Assembly: GCA_038049695.1 (NCBI GenBank)
Contig: CP142458.1
Coordinates: 60,607,501-60,671,500 of the forward strand
Direction: 5' to 3'
Origin: Cinnamomum chago
Lineage: Eukaryota > Streptophyta > Magnoliopsida > Laurales > Lauraceae
DNA length: 64,000 nucleotides
Position numbers and translations under genes: made by a program. Position 1 is the first letter of the stretch. Each line of letters begins with the position of its first letter. The notes beneath the pieces are model-generated. The model saw nothing but the letters and a program-made list of their open reading frames with translations, ran no database searches and was not told where the DNA came from. This document shows positions 1 to 11,600 of the stretch, piece after piece.

Positions 1-866
1 ATTATGCATGGGGGGTTGTCGCACTGGCGTATCTATATCGCCAGTTGGGGACCGCGACGAGGGCAGATGTGCGACAAATTGTTGGATATCTGACACTACT
101 CACGGTAAGACTAATACATTTTATATATACACATACATGTTCTATCATAATTGATATTTTAGATTGTATAATTAATAACTTTTGTCATTTGTAGTCCTGG
201 GTGTATGAGCACTTCCCATTTGCCCGTCCTCCTGCACAATGGGGATACATTGCAGGGATGCCTCTCGCAAGCCGCTGGAATCCTAGTCAGGATTCCGGAA
301 ATGCGAGAGAAAATATATAACTACTGCGGGAGAGGTTGGATGCCCTACACCCGAGCGAGGTGAGCACCGAATAGAGTCATTGACATATATTTTACGTTTT
401 TGACATATATATTACGTTTTTTTGCCAACTAACATGTTTTATTAGGATTAATGACTTGTTTCATTTACATGCAACAGGTCAGTTGGGATCCGTATGCTAG
501 TGCCAGGGCTCGGCATTCATTACAGCAGATATCCTTCTTCTGTTGTTGCTTGAGAGCCTTAGATGTCATTGAAGTATTGAACCCTACCACCCACACAGGG
601 TTCTTCGACATTTTTGCTACGTACAGACCATCCCACCAGCACCACTCGCCCCCATTCGTGCAACTCGGGGAACTACTACTGGTAAATACAAGGTATCCTA
701 TGTGTTTCTTGACCAATACTAGGTTACATGGGAGGACCATGTATTATCTCTAGCGCACCGCGTCCATCGAGCACAGCATGCATGGGAGTGTTCCCCGGAC
801 TATCTCGAGTGTTACACTAGGATATCACACCCTCGTGTACAGAACCCCGCGCCATTCCCACTATGA
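1..866 (+). pseudogene. Plant mobile domain (PMD, aminotransferase-like) gene, C-terminal part, broken
   Basis: Four exon-like blocks translate to the C-terminal part of a plant mobile domain protein, the family found both in MAIN/MAIL genes and in plant transposons. Block 1 (1-104) reads YAWGVVALAYLYRQLG and ends at a GTAAGA donor. Block 2 (195-359) follows a TTTGTAG acceptor, contains SWVYEHFPFARPP and ends in LDALHPSE before GTGAGC. Block 3 (478-681) begins VSWDPYAS and contains FFCCCLRALDVIEVLNP. Block 4 (723-866) begins VTWEDHVLSLAHRVHRAQ and ends with a stop at 864. An in-frame TAA after GNARENI in block 2 breaks the frame, so this copy is probably dead. The N-terminal part lies off the left edge. 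It converges with the Mutator-like transposase at 1652-4111. Family assignment rests on the W/P-rich PMD pattern. It could be a free-standing PMD gene or cargo of a transposon. Confidence 0.72.
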
Positions 867-1364
867 CCCTAATGAGGGTAGGTATGACCAACTCCAAGAA
901 CGGTGAGGGCATTTTAAACTATCTTATTCCAAACAATCTTTGTATCTACTCTTTCAAACTATCTTTGACACATTGCATTGTTTCTTATAGATCATTCGAG
1001 CGAAGGACCATATTTGTGCCACACGCAAACGGAGGAGCCAGTTAATTTCTATTATCAAGCATTACAGACAACCCTTGAAATTCTGGACAGCTTGCCGGTG
1101 ACCCACTGCCGACGTGCGTAGCAGTGATGATAGGAGGGCTTTGTCACACTAAATTTTTGATGAGATGTATAAGAAATTTTATGAAGGAATTTCATTTTTT
1201 TCTTGTTCATGTGTATTCCGAGAACTCCTATGTAGTACAAACTGTAATGTGTCAATTGATGAACTTTTATGATTTTTAACTTCTTATATAAAATGGTTGA
1301 TATCTTTATTTTTTTTATGAACAACGAACAGTTCTTTCAAAATGGGAGACATGTCCAACAACAA
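867..1364. other. Spacer between PMD relic and subterminal repeats
   Basis: No credible gene is seen. The stretch is AT-rich with short open frames that match no family I recognise. It may be the 3' untranslated part of the PMD relic. Confidence 0.4.
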
Positions 1365-1575
1365 ACAACACTGCATGGGCAAAACATTCCGCACACATTC
1401 ACTCTGCTAGGCCAACAAGTACCATGCATATACATTCTGCACGGCCAATAGTTGCCGAGCAGATCCATAATGCTCAGCAACTATTGGCTGTGCATAATTG
1501 TTTTGCACGGTACATCTGTGACGTGCAAATACATTTTGATTGGTTCCTGTTTACCATGCATAATTCAACCGAGCA
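1365..1575. repeat. Subterminal-type repeat cluster with TGCA(C/T)GG motifs
   Basis: Variants of TGCATGG, TGCACGG and GTGCATAAT recur about every 20-30 bp, for example near 1373, 1424, 1438, 1490, 1505, 1525 and 1557. A similar cluster lies at 4230-4370 on the other side of the Mutator-like transposase frame, so the two may be the subterminal regions of one element. That link is inferred, because I found no clean terminal repeats or target duplication. Confidence 0.4.
1439..1493. repeat. Hairpin: 23-bp inverted repeat
   Basis: The arms are 1439-1461 (starting GCACGGCCAATAGTTG) and 1471-1493 (ending CAACTATTGGCTGTGC). They pair with two mismatches around a 9-bp loop. It lies within the subterminal-type cluster. 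Confidence 0.8.
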
Positions 1576-1651
1576 GGGGTCTTAAAAAAATAAACACACA
1601 ACATTTACCCAATAAAAAGATTGCTTTCATTTCAACAAGTATTAAATTTGT

Positions 1652-4111
1652 TTACATCAAGTGATGATGTCTATGCCAATTTGTAGCAATGAGAGGCATA
1701 GGAGCCTCGGGTGTCATGAAGACCTGCACAAAATGGTTTTCATTGACAAAACCAATCGCGGTAACTTTACGAGAACAAGGTGGAATCGGAGATGATCTTA
1801 AAGGCATGAAAGTAAGGCACTGCTGCACAGAAAGGTGGTCCAATACAACGTTATAATATGAAGATATCAGGTGACGCATGTCTGGCATTGTCATCCAACG
1901 ATCATATGAAGGATTGCTATCATATTACGCCAGGACATAATACAACTCCTCAACCCTATCTTCTCCTCTATATACCAATGAATAGTAATTTAGATATCTC
2001 TGCAGTTCATTGCTCAAATCCAGTCTAACCTGCATCCAACTATCCTCGCCCATGCCCATAAGACCAGTTATGGCTCTGAATTCACAGTTACCATCGGTTT
2101 CAACATCCTTAACAGTCTCGATATAGGGTCCTAAAGACTTAGGAAGCAAATGCTGCAACGTGCATAATCGAGTGCGACGGACACTCAGTTTCTCCTTCTT
2201 CTTCGTTACATCTAGACTGTTGGATCTAGCTGGAACATTATAGTCGATCGAGAGTGCATACTCGAAAGCAGATGGCTCCCGATGCGTAGACCGATTCAAC
2301 TTTTTCTTTTTCGATGATGAACGACCCTGAGTATTCAATTTAACATCCAGCTCAAGAAGAGAAGTAGACGAAGGACTCCCCAATTCTCTGAATTTTTTCA
2401 ATATTTGTATTTTACAAGCTTGATTGGTACATTGAAATTTTCTATTGATCAACTTGAACTCGAAAGTTGTGGTCAACTCAAGGGCTTCATTATTCTTAGT
2501 GGAGTCTAAATTGAGCTTCCTCCAGTACTGATGGACACAACTCAGTGGTATTTGAGTGCCTTCCCTTATGTATTCGGCAATTTCATGTGCACATGGTAAC
2601 CCATGGGTCCGTCAAATTACGCACCCACATACCGCCGAATCTGGACCAATATAACCCGCTCTTATCAACTCATTCAGAACTATATCCATAGCATTCCTTG
2701 ATATAAATCATCTCAACTCACGAAACAATGCCAGTTTGAACTTATGTTGCAGGGTGTTCATGTTTATCTCAAAAGAAGCCTTTATCTCCGTAAAAAGTTA
2801 CTCGAGCAATGCATGGATAACCTACCAGGACGCATCAAAGCTACAATTCGATGTACCAAGGTGTCTCTTTAATTTTGCATGTGCGCTCTCAGCCCTGTTC
2901 ATAGTCACGTTCCCAAAGTGCATATGTCGATCCGTCCAACCAGCCACAAATTGTTCCTTGTAGTTATTCAACCACGAGTTCTTCACATAATCAACATCGT
3001 GTGGATACCCACTGAAATTCCGGTCTAATGAACTAAGAAGTTGAATGTAGTCATTTTAAGTGGGAGAGACTACCAACATATTCCAATAAGATATAAACGC
3101 ATCTCATCTGTCGTTGGTCTCAAAATACTTCTTACAATTTACTTAGATGTTCCTAAAAATATGCCACCTGCATAATAAGTTTGCTGCATTCGGAAAAATA
3201 ACGTTTATTGCATTGATCAATGCTAACTCTCTGTTGGTGACAATCACACGGGGCATAATGCATCCATCCATTAATCCCTTATGCCTCTCTAAAGCCCATC
3301 TGTAATTGGCCTCCCTCTCTGATTGAAGGTACACAAAAGCAATGGAGAAAGTCAGTTGAGTACATGTGACACCAACAATCTCAAGCAAGGGAAGTCGAAA
3401 TCTATTAGTCTTGTACGTGGAATCCATTATCAAAACTTCTGGACATGCACGTAACAATTGAATAGATGATGGATGTGCCCATAATAGGTCCAGCATAACA
3501 TATGTAGCGTCGTTGCTAGTGTAATACTCAATGTAGTTGTTCTGCTCCAAATGTATCATAAGTTGTTGCATCTGTGATCAACCGGCCAACTCAGTCACCC
3601 TCCACTTCTGATGAGCATTGTAGATACTCTTTATCGTAGTGGTGTTGTGCACGTCCCTTTCCTACAATGTTCGAAGGATGTTTCTCGGCTTCACCATACT
3701 ATTTGACATATCAATCAAAGCATTGATTTCTTTCCCATAAAGCCTTCCAACAAACGAGTGCCCCTCAAGATGTTGTGCGTTTGGATGATTGTGCACCCCA
3801 CAAACCACTGTTAACATCCAATCATCGTCATTTGCTAACTTTCGGCCCTTCGAAGCAAAATGTCAACTACACTTCTTCGTTCTCGTTGCCTTAATAGGAA
3901 TTCTCTTTTGGGAGACCTTCGATGGACTCTTATAACTTCCGCTTCTCTCACAAGATAAAACTATTCTCGGCATCCTACCATCTCCACTATCATCTGAAGG
4001 TTTGATTACAATTATCAAGCCATGTTTCTTTCCGACTTCCCTTGTCCATTGGATTAGGTCATCTCGGCTTCTGAATATCGTATCAATGGTGAAAACATTA
4101 GTAAAATCCAA
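1652..4111 (-). pseudogene. Mutator-like transposase with FAR1-like, MULE, SWIM and OTU domains, broken
   Basis: Reading right to left on the minus strand, a transposase-type protein can be followed with interruptions. 4111-3863 gives a FAR1-like DNA-binding start (FRSRDDLIQWTREVGKKHG, then VLSCERSGSYK). 3571-3143 gives the MULE core (EVLIMDSTYKTNRFRLPLLE, then PRVIVTNRELALINAI and LLCRWHIFRNI). About 3140-2480 gives NRAESAHAKLKRHLG and a SWIM finger with C-x-C and PCAHE. 2476-1655 gives an OTU-type cysteine protease domain with the nucleophile motif DGNCEFRAI and a C-terminal NENHFVQVFM, so the Cys and His positions are kept. In-frame stops fall in the SWIM region (near 2612) and inside the OTU domain (near 1928), and the frame is interrupted between 3863 and 3571. 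Fusion of MULE transposase with a peptidase-like tail is known in plant Mutator elements. It is probably an inactive autonomous-type copy. Confidence 0.82.
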
Positions 4112-4189
4112 AGAACACTCACTGACACCGGTTGACTGAATCTTCTTAAAAATATGATTACTAAATGTTAGTACATCAATGCAGGAGAC

Positions 4190-4372
4190 TAAATGCCATA
4201 CTTGTGAAATATGCTCGGTTTGCTATTGGTGTGCAATTTTATTTTTCATGGCATAAGTATGCCATACAATAAATTTTTGCATGGCATAATTATTCCGTGC
4301 AAATTTAATATGTTTGATAATATTCTGTCGTGCAGTATTCATTTGCACAGCTTTGGAATACCGAACACGACG
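4190..4372. repeat. Second TGCA-rich subterminal-type cluster with a perfect palindrome
   Basis: TGCATGGCATAAT and TGCA(A/G) variants recur at spacing like the 1365-1575 cluster. Positions 4248-4265 form a perfect palindrome, ATGGCATA-AG-TATGCCAT. Its place just upstream of the transposase start fits the other end of the same element, which is an inference. Confidence 0.4.
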
Positions 4373-4894
4373 CGTGAATATTAATTAAACTGCTAGAAAC
4401 GAAGTCAAGATGTATACCTCCTCTTCATAGATCGTTAGTTGCTTGTCCATTTTGAAAATGCCTACTTCCAATAGACAATGTAGTGCAGGGAGATGAGTAT
4501 CTCCAATATCTTTAAACAAATGGAGGAGACTTGAGGATACCTTTTAAGAGTTGGAGAGGATGATGAGGAAGGAGATGAAGATCAATGAGGATGAATGAGT
4601 GCAGATGAACAGTGTAGAAACAGTTGATAAAAGGGATAATGAAGAAGAAGAAGAGGAGATGAGTAGAGAGGAGGGCCAGAAACACTGCAAGAGAACCCAA
4701 AGGAAGAGGAGGGAGGAGGTTGATGGTGAAGGGTGATTTCGTCATTTCACTTGGGGGCATTTTGGTAATTAAAAAAATTTAAAGTGTGGGTGCGTACAGC
4801 AATGCTTGTGGGTGCGTATAGAATCAGCACAGTGGCTTTTTACGAATGGGAAATGTTTCAGAGAATTTTACAATAAGGGCCCTGTACTTTAACA
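4373..4894. other. Intergenic, low-complexity purine/pyrimidine-biased stretch
   Basis: No gene is recognised. 4540-4720 is purine-rich on the plus strand. The short open frames in it are compositional artefacts. Confidence 0.4.
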
Positions 4895-5690
4895 CAACCA
4901 CAAAAGTGCTTCTACATTGAGTGCTGCTACCTACACACTAACGTTGTATTTAAAAAATATATAATATAAAAAAATTAATTCCTAAACTACCCCTATCCCT
5001 ATCCATTCTTCTCTCTCCCTCTCCTTACTCCAGCCACCTCCGCCTGACCCTGCCATCTCCCTCTCCCTCTCCTTCCCTCTCTTTCTGTAGCCATGCTCCC
5101 ACTTCCCTGCACCCACCCACATCCCCTTCGTACTACCCAAGGGGAGGGAGCGATAGAGAGAAAGGGACGGAGAGAGACAAGAGGGAGAGAGCGGGAGGGA
5201 GAGAGGGAGAATTGGCGGGTGGGAGAGAGGGAAAATGGGCGGGCGGAGGGCGGGGGGGGGGAGGGTTGGTAGCAGCAGGCGAGAGGCAAAGAACGGAAAA
5301 GAAAGAGGGGGAGAGGGAGATGGAGAAACATAGGGCTTTTGGGCGGAGGGCGAGAGGGAGAGGGGAAGATTGGAAGAGAGGGGGGAGAGGGACAGGGGGC
5401 TGCCGACAGTTGGCGAGAGAGAGGGGGAGATAGGAAGAGAGGGGGGAGAGGGAGAGGGAGAGGGGGTTGCCGGCAGTTGGCGAGAGAGATAGAGATAGAG
5501 AGAGAGAGGGATCAGCTACGGCGACGGGGTTAGGCGAAGGTGGCCGGAGTAGGGAGCAGGGAGTGAGAAGGAAGGAGAGGGATAAGGGTAGTTTGGGGAT
5601 TTTTTAAAATTTTTTTTTAAAGTGCAGTATGTGGAGAGCTGCTTGCAGTGTGTAGGTAGCCACTCTCTTCTATATTTTGTAGTTTTACTA
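4895..5690. mobile_element. Long inverted-repeat DNA element with purine-rich core
   Basis: The left arm, about 4895-5050, is an imperfect reverse complement of the right arm, about 5525-5690. Shared blocks include CTACCTACACACT near 4928 and its complement near 5649, and the stretch starting CTACCCCTATCCCTATCC at 4987 with its complement around 5575. The left arm ends in CT-rich DNA, the right in GA-rich DNA, and the core (5130-5515) is nearly pure purine. The long arms suggest a non-autonomous Mutator-like or foldback element. I could not fix the ends or a target duplication. All reading frames here are compositional. Confidence 0.68.
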
Positions 5691-5844
5691 AAATCTTCCT
5701 TCCACTAAAGGCAAATGACCCCCTTGTATGATAGATTTAAGGGAAAAATACTCCCTAAACTCTTGATCAATGATCAATGTGAAGGTGAGAACTGAGAATA
5801 ACTGCGCCCGAGTGAAATTTCGTTAGTGAGAGAACAAGGTGGGA

Positions 5845-7549
5845 TGATGAGTGTTAAATATTGCATATTTTATCCTTCATTAGTCCGAGTTTTATCAGCA
5901 TCTCATATGCATATCCTTTGCCTTACACAGAGATTTTATCATTCTATCACATTAACGGATTATCGGATTATCATGTATAAATCCGATTATTTGTAGCGCA
6001 TTTTTATGTAATTTCTCTTGTGTATGTGGACCCCGCAACATCCCAACATTCCGACTAGTGTCCCAAGCCATCAAGAAGAGATTTCAATAAAGAAATTACA
6101 TGAAGAAATCTTAGGAAGTGTTGAAGAATTCCAAAATAAGAGGAGAAGACTTTATGGATAAAAGAAGTCATTTTCTAACACAAAGGATTGGTTGGTGTAT
6201 TGGTTGGAGCTTGAGTTGGTATGGAATATGTTATGGGTTCAAATCCTAACAATTGTCAAATTGAAGTTATCCATGTAAAAAAAAAAGAGCCAATGAAAAG
6301 CCTCCAAGTTGAATTCAAGCAATCCATGTGAAAACAAAAGAGCCAATGAAAAGCCACAAAGTTGAATTCAAGCAATCCATGTGAAAGCAAATAAGCCAAT
6401 CAAAAGCCTTTAAGTTGCAACTAATCAAATGGAAGCAATCCTTGTGAAATGAAATGAGTCAATCAAATGTCTTCAATGTTCCTATAAATTAGAATGTTTT
6501 TATAGAGTGAAAGGGGATCTTTTGGCAAGTTAGTCTTCTTGCAATTTTGTTTTTACTTTTAGATTGTAATTAGGAGCTTATTTGTAACTAATCTAGAGGG
6601 AGAGAGTGTAATTAAACGTCATTAATGAAGATTTGGAGCTCTTTCTTGATGTTTAGTAGCTAAGGCTCTTGGATTAGGCTCTCATTTTGAAGCTAAGTAA
6701 TGTGATTAGTTCAATTATATATATGTTTTAGTCAAATTCCTTACTTTTGCCTTCATTGATTAATAGATCTTAAATCTAATTGTGCTAATCTCTCTCATTT
6801 TTCATGCTCTATCTCTACACTTGATGTTTGGATAATCTCAATTGATGCTTTGTAGTTGGATTAAGTTCTCTCACATAGCATGCTCTAGAGCCCTTATCTT
6901 TGATCTTTTGTAGCTTGATTTTGATGATTTATTGTTAGGGTGGCTAAATGATGATTTAGGATCTTGGCCTTTTGTTTTATTTACTTTGATCTTCATTGTT
7001 ATATCATCCAACCCAATTAGGCAAGAGATTGCTAATTGGATTGTAGATTTGGGAATTGAATTAGAACATGCATTGTTTGAATTAATTACTTACTTAGTGG
7101 ATTTCGGATTGCCTAATCTCTTCTTTTTATTGTTGTAAACTTAAATCCTTGTTTTATTTGTTATTTTCACTTTTAGATTGTTACATCCACATTTCAAATC
7201 ACTTGTTTTAAAACCATACACATTTCACACCACATCTTCATATAAATCTTCCATTTCCACCACCATTCATCCATCCACTAGTTTAGTGTCGTTTGTTAGA
7301 TTAGCTTAGAATTTGTTAATTTCATACCTTAGATTGTTAATTAGTTGTTTACATTGCATAGTTTATTAGTTTTAATTATTCGCTTCATTTGTCTATATTA
7401 GCCATACCTTAGTTCAATTCTACATTAATTGGATTCATTGCTTGTTCCATCCTCTCCTCGTGGGATCGATAATCCGGACTCTTTAGTCTTTTACTACTTG
7501 ACGAGATCGTAGTCTTGCGGTTAAGCGTTACACATATAAGTGTCGATCA
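5845..7549. mobile_element. Solo LTR, probably Ty3/gypsy type, 1,705 bp
   Basis: The element starts TGATGAGTGTTAAATATTGC at 5845 and ends GTGTCGATCA at 7549, with terminal TGAT/ATCA. It is flanked by the perfect 5-bp duplication TGGGA at 5840-5844 and 7550-7554. There is no internal retrotransposon coding sequence and no second LTR, so it is a solo LTR left by LTR-LTR recombination. The block near 7455-7530 containing CTCGTGGGATCGATAATCC resembles the region near the 3' end of many plant gypsy LTRs, which is the only basis for the superfamily call. The 69-codon frame at 6932 has no family resemblance. Confidence 0.85.
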
Positions 7550-7554
7550 TGGGA

Positions 7555-8014
7555 CAATGATCATTATATACTCTTGGCCATCTAATCTGTAGCCCAAATA
7601 AACAAAATCAGGTTGTGCAACTGTAGAACATGTACGAGCAGCCTCTGCCATTGCCACTGGCTCAACACTACACTACGGCTGCCAAAGAGGCAAATTCTGG
7701 TTGATAGTCCAAGCCTGATAAATATTCAGAGTGTCCAAGTTTAATCCTTAGATTAGAATGGAATGCAAATCCAATCTGGATTGACTCAATAAGAAATTTA
7801 GCAGGTTTGACCCATTAAATGTCCATGGCTGTTCAATTCCCATTTTTACTCAAAGCGCACTCTTTTTCTCACAATTAACAAAATACTTAAAAAATCAAAT
7901 TATATACATTTCAAAGCACACAAAAACACATACACGCATCAGTAATTAAAAATATTTATTTGTAACTCAAGTCCAGCGGACCTAGAGCCCAAGGCCTTTG
8001 TCCAGGCTGGTAAA
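7555..8014. other. Intergenic spacer
   Basis: No gene or clear repeat was recognised in this AT-rich stretch between the solo LTR and the hAT-like element. Confidence 0.4.
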
Positions 8015-8435
8015 TAGGGGCGTAATGATTCGGTTAACCATTTATTTTGGGGGAATGTTAACCGAATAATGAATTACGGATTTCAGTTTTAAAAACCGTA
8101 ATCGTAACCATATCTTGAAAAACTATTAAAACCTATAACCGAACCGTATCCGAAAAAATAATTAAAAATTATTTTGTTAAGAGTATACTTAAGTTAAAAA
8201 TTATATACATATTTCATTTAGGCCTTTTATATTTTTTATTATTAGTATAACAATATGGTTAACTGTATGTCATTTAACCGACCTGCACTTCATGGTTCGG
8301 TTCAGTTAATAATTATGAGTCAACACTGACAATCATATATTTTTTTTATTTTAATAATTGTAATTCAACCGTGAATACACGGTTATAAACTACGGTTTGG
8401 TTAGACGATTTTCTTTTACACCCGGACCACTAAGG
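8015..8435. mobile_element. hAT-like non-autonomous element (degenerate)
   Basis: The left end TAGGGGCGTAATGATTCGG fits the TAGGG-type ends of hAT MITEs. Repeats of CGGTTAACC and AACCGAACCG follow, and the right side returns to CGGTTTGGTTAGACG then TTTTACACCC. The right end is degenerate and no 8-bp duplication was found. It lies about 200 bp upstream of the gene at 8630, so it may overlap that gene's promoter region. Confidence 0.5.
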
Positions 8436-8629
8436 TATCCCTACCTGAAAATCTGGGTCTGAGCTATTGGAGCCCATTGGACCACCTGAATGTTGAGGAA
8501 TCAAACGCAGTCGGGCTCCAAAAATAGAATTTCAGGCCCGGCAGTGGCCTTCGGGTCCTTTTGGACAGCCCTACTTAAAGACCAAAATCTCAGAGCAGCA
8601 GGCAAAGAAAGACCGGGAGGAGGAGGGAA

Positions 8630-11600
8630 ATGGCAACTGAAGGCGGCAGCAGCGGCGGCGTCAACGGCGGAGGCGTAGGAGGAGGAGGAGGAGGATTCAG
8701 ATCTCGGATGGAATACTATCTCTACAGCGGCGACAAGAAGCACGTCTTCGTTGGCATGGCCATCATCGGTGCCATCTTCGGAGTCCCTTGGTATTTCATG
8801 AGTCGCGGTACCACCCCATTCCATACTCTCTCTCTCTCTCTCTACTCTTCCTGGGACCTGTTTGGATGAACCATTGAAATATATTGCAATTTGGAAAAAT
8901 TCAATTTTAGAAGCACCCAAGTGCTTAGCTTTGGAGTAGTTGAGGTGCAAGTGGTTAGTGTTTCTTCATCTCTCAGGCAAAGGGGGGCAGTTGCTGACTA
9001 CAATCCTTTGCCTCTTGCATAAATGATCCACAGAGTCAAAATACAATCTTGCTATGGGACCAGCTAAAAGCTTTAACTGTAGGAGAGGCTTCTATTGACC
9101 ATTCATGGGATAAATCTCTCACTCATCTTGTCTGATAATACAATAAAACATAGAGTGAGTGAGTTGAAGATTTAGGTATTTGCTCAAACAATGCTATATG
9201 ATATTCCCCAAATCAGGGCATGTAAGCCTTTTTTGCAGCTATTGAAGAACGCAAAAGAATTGATTCATTTTCTAGGTTTCTGAGGTTGTGACGAGTCAAA
9301 GGAGATCATGAAACACTTTAAACTTGTCACACTTTTGTAGGAGTAATTGGTTTGAAGTCCTTCGAACTTGTCACCCCATTTATCCTAGGAACAAGAGCAA
9401 TGAAATTATCTTCAAGATTTTTGGACAATCGACCTTGAACATAGAGTATATTAAATCCAAAACCTGTTGCTTGATAGCGTCTTAAAATATAATGAAGAGA
9501 GCCATAGGGAAGCCATCCAAGCCAAGAGCATGATCTCCCTTCATCTAATGAATTGCCTTTTTCAACCTGTTCTTTGAACTTCCTTTCAAGCCAATCTGCA
9601 CACTCTTCACCAATGATATCAAACTTTAGGTTATCCTGACTAAGATGACTTTGTTACGACCATCATACAGCTATTAAAAGCAGCTCACAATCCCATTAGA
9701 TAGCTTTCCTTTCTCTTCTAAGTTCTAATTTAGAATCACCTTTGACCAAGGATGCAATTTTGTCACATCTCTGATGGGCCAAAGCAATTCCACGGAAGAA
9801 TGATGCAGCGACACTAATAGATCACTGCAAGAAGGCATGTGGCCTATGTGTGGGACCACCCAAGATTACTTAGAACATTATTAGTTTTTATTTTATTACT
9901 TTATAGTTTCATTAAGGAGTTGTCATTAGGAATGACTTTCTATTTGCTGTAGGATCCTTATCTAGTTTCCTAGTTTGATTAGGAGTAAGAGTTTTAGTCC
10001 CTTAGTTTTTTTTTTTACAATTTATATGGAGTTCAATATAATTTTTCCCTTGTGGGATTTATCGTTGGAGAGTGTCTTCGTCTTGAGATTGTTTATTCGA
10101 AAACCTAAAATTGTTTTGCGGCACTTACGATCCAAATCCTACCCCTAAGATTTGCATCAAAGAATCTAGTGTTGCGCACTCTCCCTTTTTCAGCCACCAA
10201 TTTCTAGATCGCTGCGGGCACTAGGTCTCTTCCTCCAAGAGCTAGTGCTTGTCCATTTGATGGAGCGCCATTGAATGGGATCATATTTCCTCTAGAATTG
10301 ACCCACTCTCCTGTTCTCTGTTGATCTCATGAATCCTTGTGTACTTAGATGCTTCCACGGACACCCACTCCCTGATTTTGGACTTACAATCTTCCAAACC
10401 CCCCCTCCCCCCACTAATTTATTTTGAGTCCTTGAAGTCATCAACCTGAATCAACGTGAGTTCAGATCTAAGCAGCTGTGCCACGGCTATCCCATATATA
10501 GCTCCAGCCTCCAAGGCTATGGGGGACATGATTTGGAAAAGGCTCTGGAAGCTGAGGCTGGCAGAAACCACTCTAAACATTCCTCTTTTTTCTTTTGATT
10601 GATAATATGACTTGAACCCACAACCTCAAGGTTGTAACTATGTGCACCTTCCGCTGTGCCATGAGCTCTTGTTATTCGTCATTCACTTGAAAGCAATCAA
10701 GCTTAGACAGATGATGGATCTTGATGAAAATTGGGCCCTTGCTTGAGGAAGATCTATCAAACTGTGATGGTTTAACCAATCAGAGATTTCACCCATGGCT
10801 GCAGTCATAAGACTACTGTCCATCCTTCCTCCAATGGCGAAGCAGTCTCCTTGGTTGACACTATCAAACCCGCAATGCAAGCAGATTGATCCCCTCTGTC
10901 ATGATTAATTGAGCAAGTTAATCTCTGAAGCTCTATTTTCCCTTTTGATTCTGCTTCCCAGATCTTTTTGGCTTACCAGCAGTCTCACTCTGCTTACAAA
11001 TGCCAGAAGTCTTCCTAGGTCCTCTTATCTCTGAAAGAGAACCCCACCATCTTGTAACCCTTGATTTTGTTATAGATCTAATCTACCTCCTTAGGGTCTG
11101 AATATAAATTAGAATCTCCATCACCAGGTTGCTGGACAGCATCCTCATGATTCCAAGTGAGCAATATCATGGCTTCCTTCTGACTTTGGTGAACCTTAGT
11201 AGGGTTCTCCTCCCAATGCTTAGAAGGCAGAATCTGAATAGTCTCTATCGTCACTCTCTGGGGTCTCACTCTGAAGAGGAGTTACTCTAATTGGATTATG
11301 AGAGAACTTCCAGACAACGGCAGGTCACATTTGACCCCCATAAATGTCCACCCACCATCAGAAAGCAATAGCTTTCATTCAGTTGTTGAAAAAATCCTCT
11401 CATTGTTGTCTGTATTCACCATCTCCACTTTTTGAAGAATGGGCTTCAGAAGATCTGCGCCTGAATTAAAAAAAAATTTGGAACTCCTAAACCCTTCTAT
11501 AGTGTCCACCAACTGGTTTCTTCATTTCCTTGTCTCTTAATCATCAGACCTAGTGTTTGATCTACCTGTTCTGATACCGGTGGCGGTAATCGTAGGACCC

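Noticed and set aside
4999-5533. Open frames on both strands rich in Arg/Gly/Glu or Ser/Pro/Leu
   Set aside because: They are produced by the purine/pyrimidine bias of the inverted-repeat element.
6932-7138. 69-codon frame with hydrophobic ends inside the solo LTR
   Set aside because: It lies within LTR DNA, has no family match, and shows no splice or promoter support.
8501-8950. 149-codon minus-strand frame opposite exon 1 of the small membrane protein
   Set aside because: It is antisense to a well-supported exon and consists of low-complexity Ser/Ala/Pro runs.
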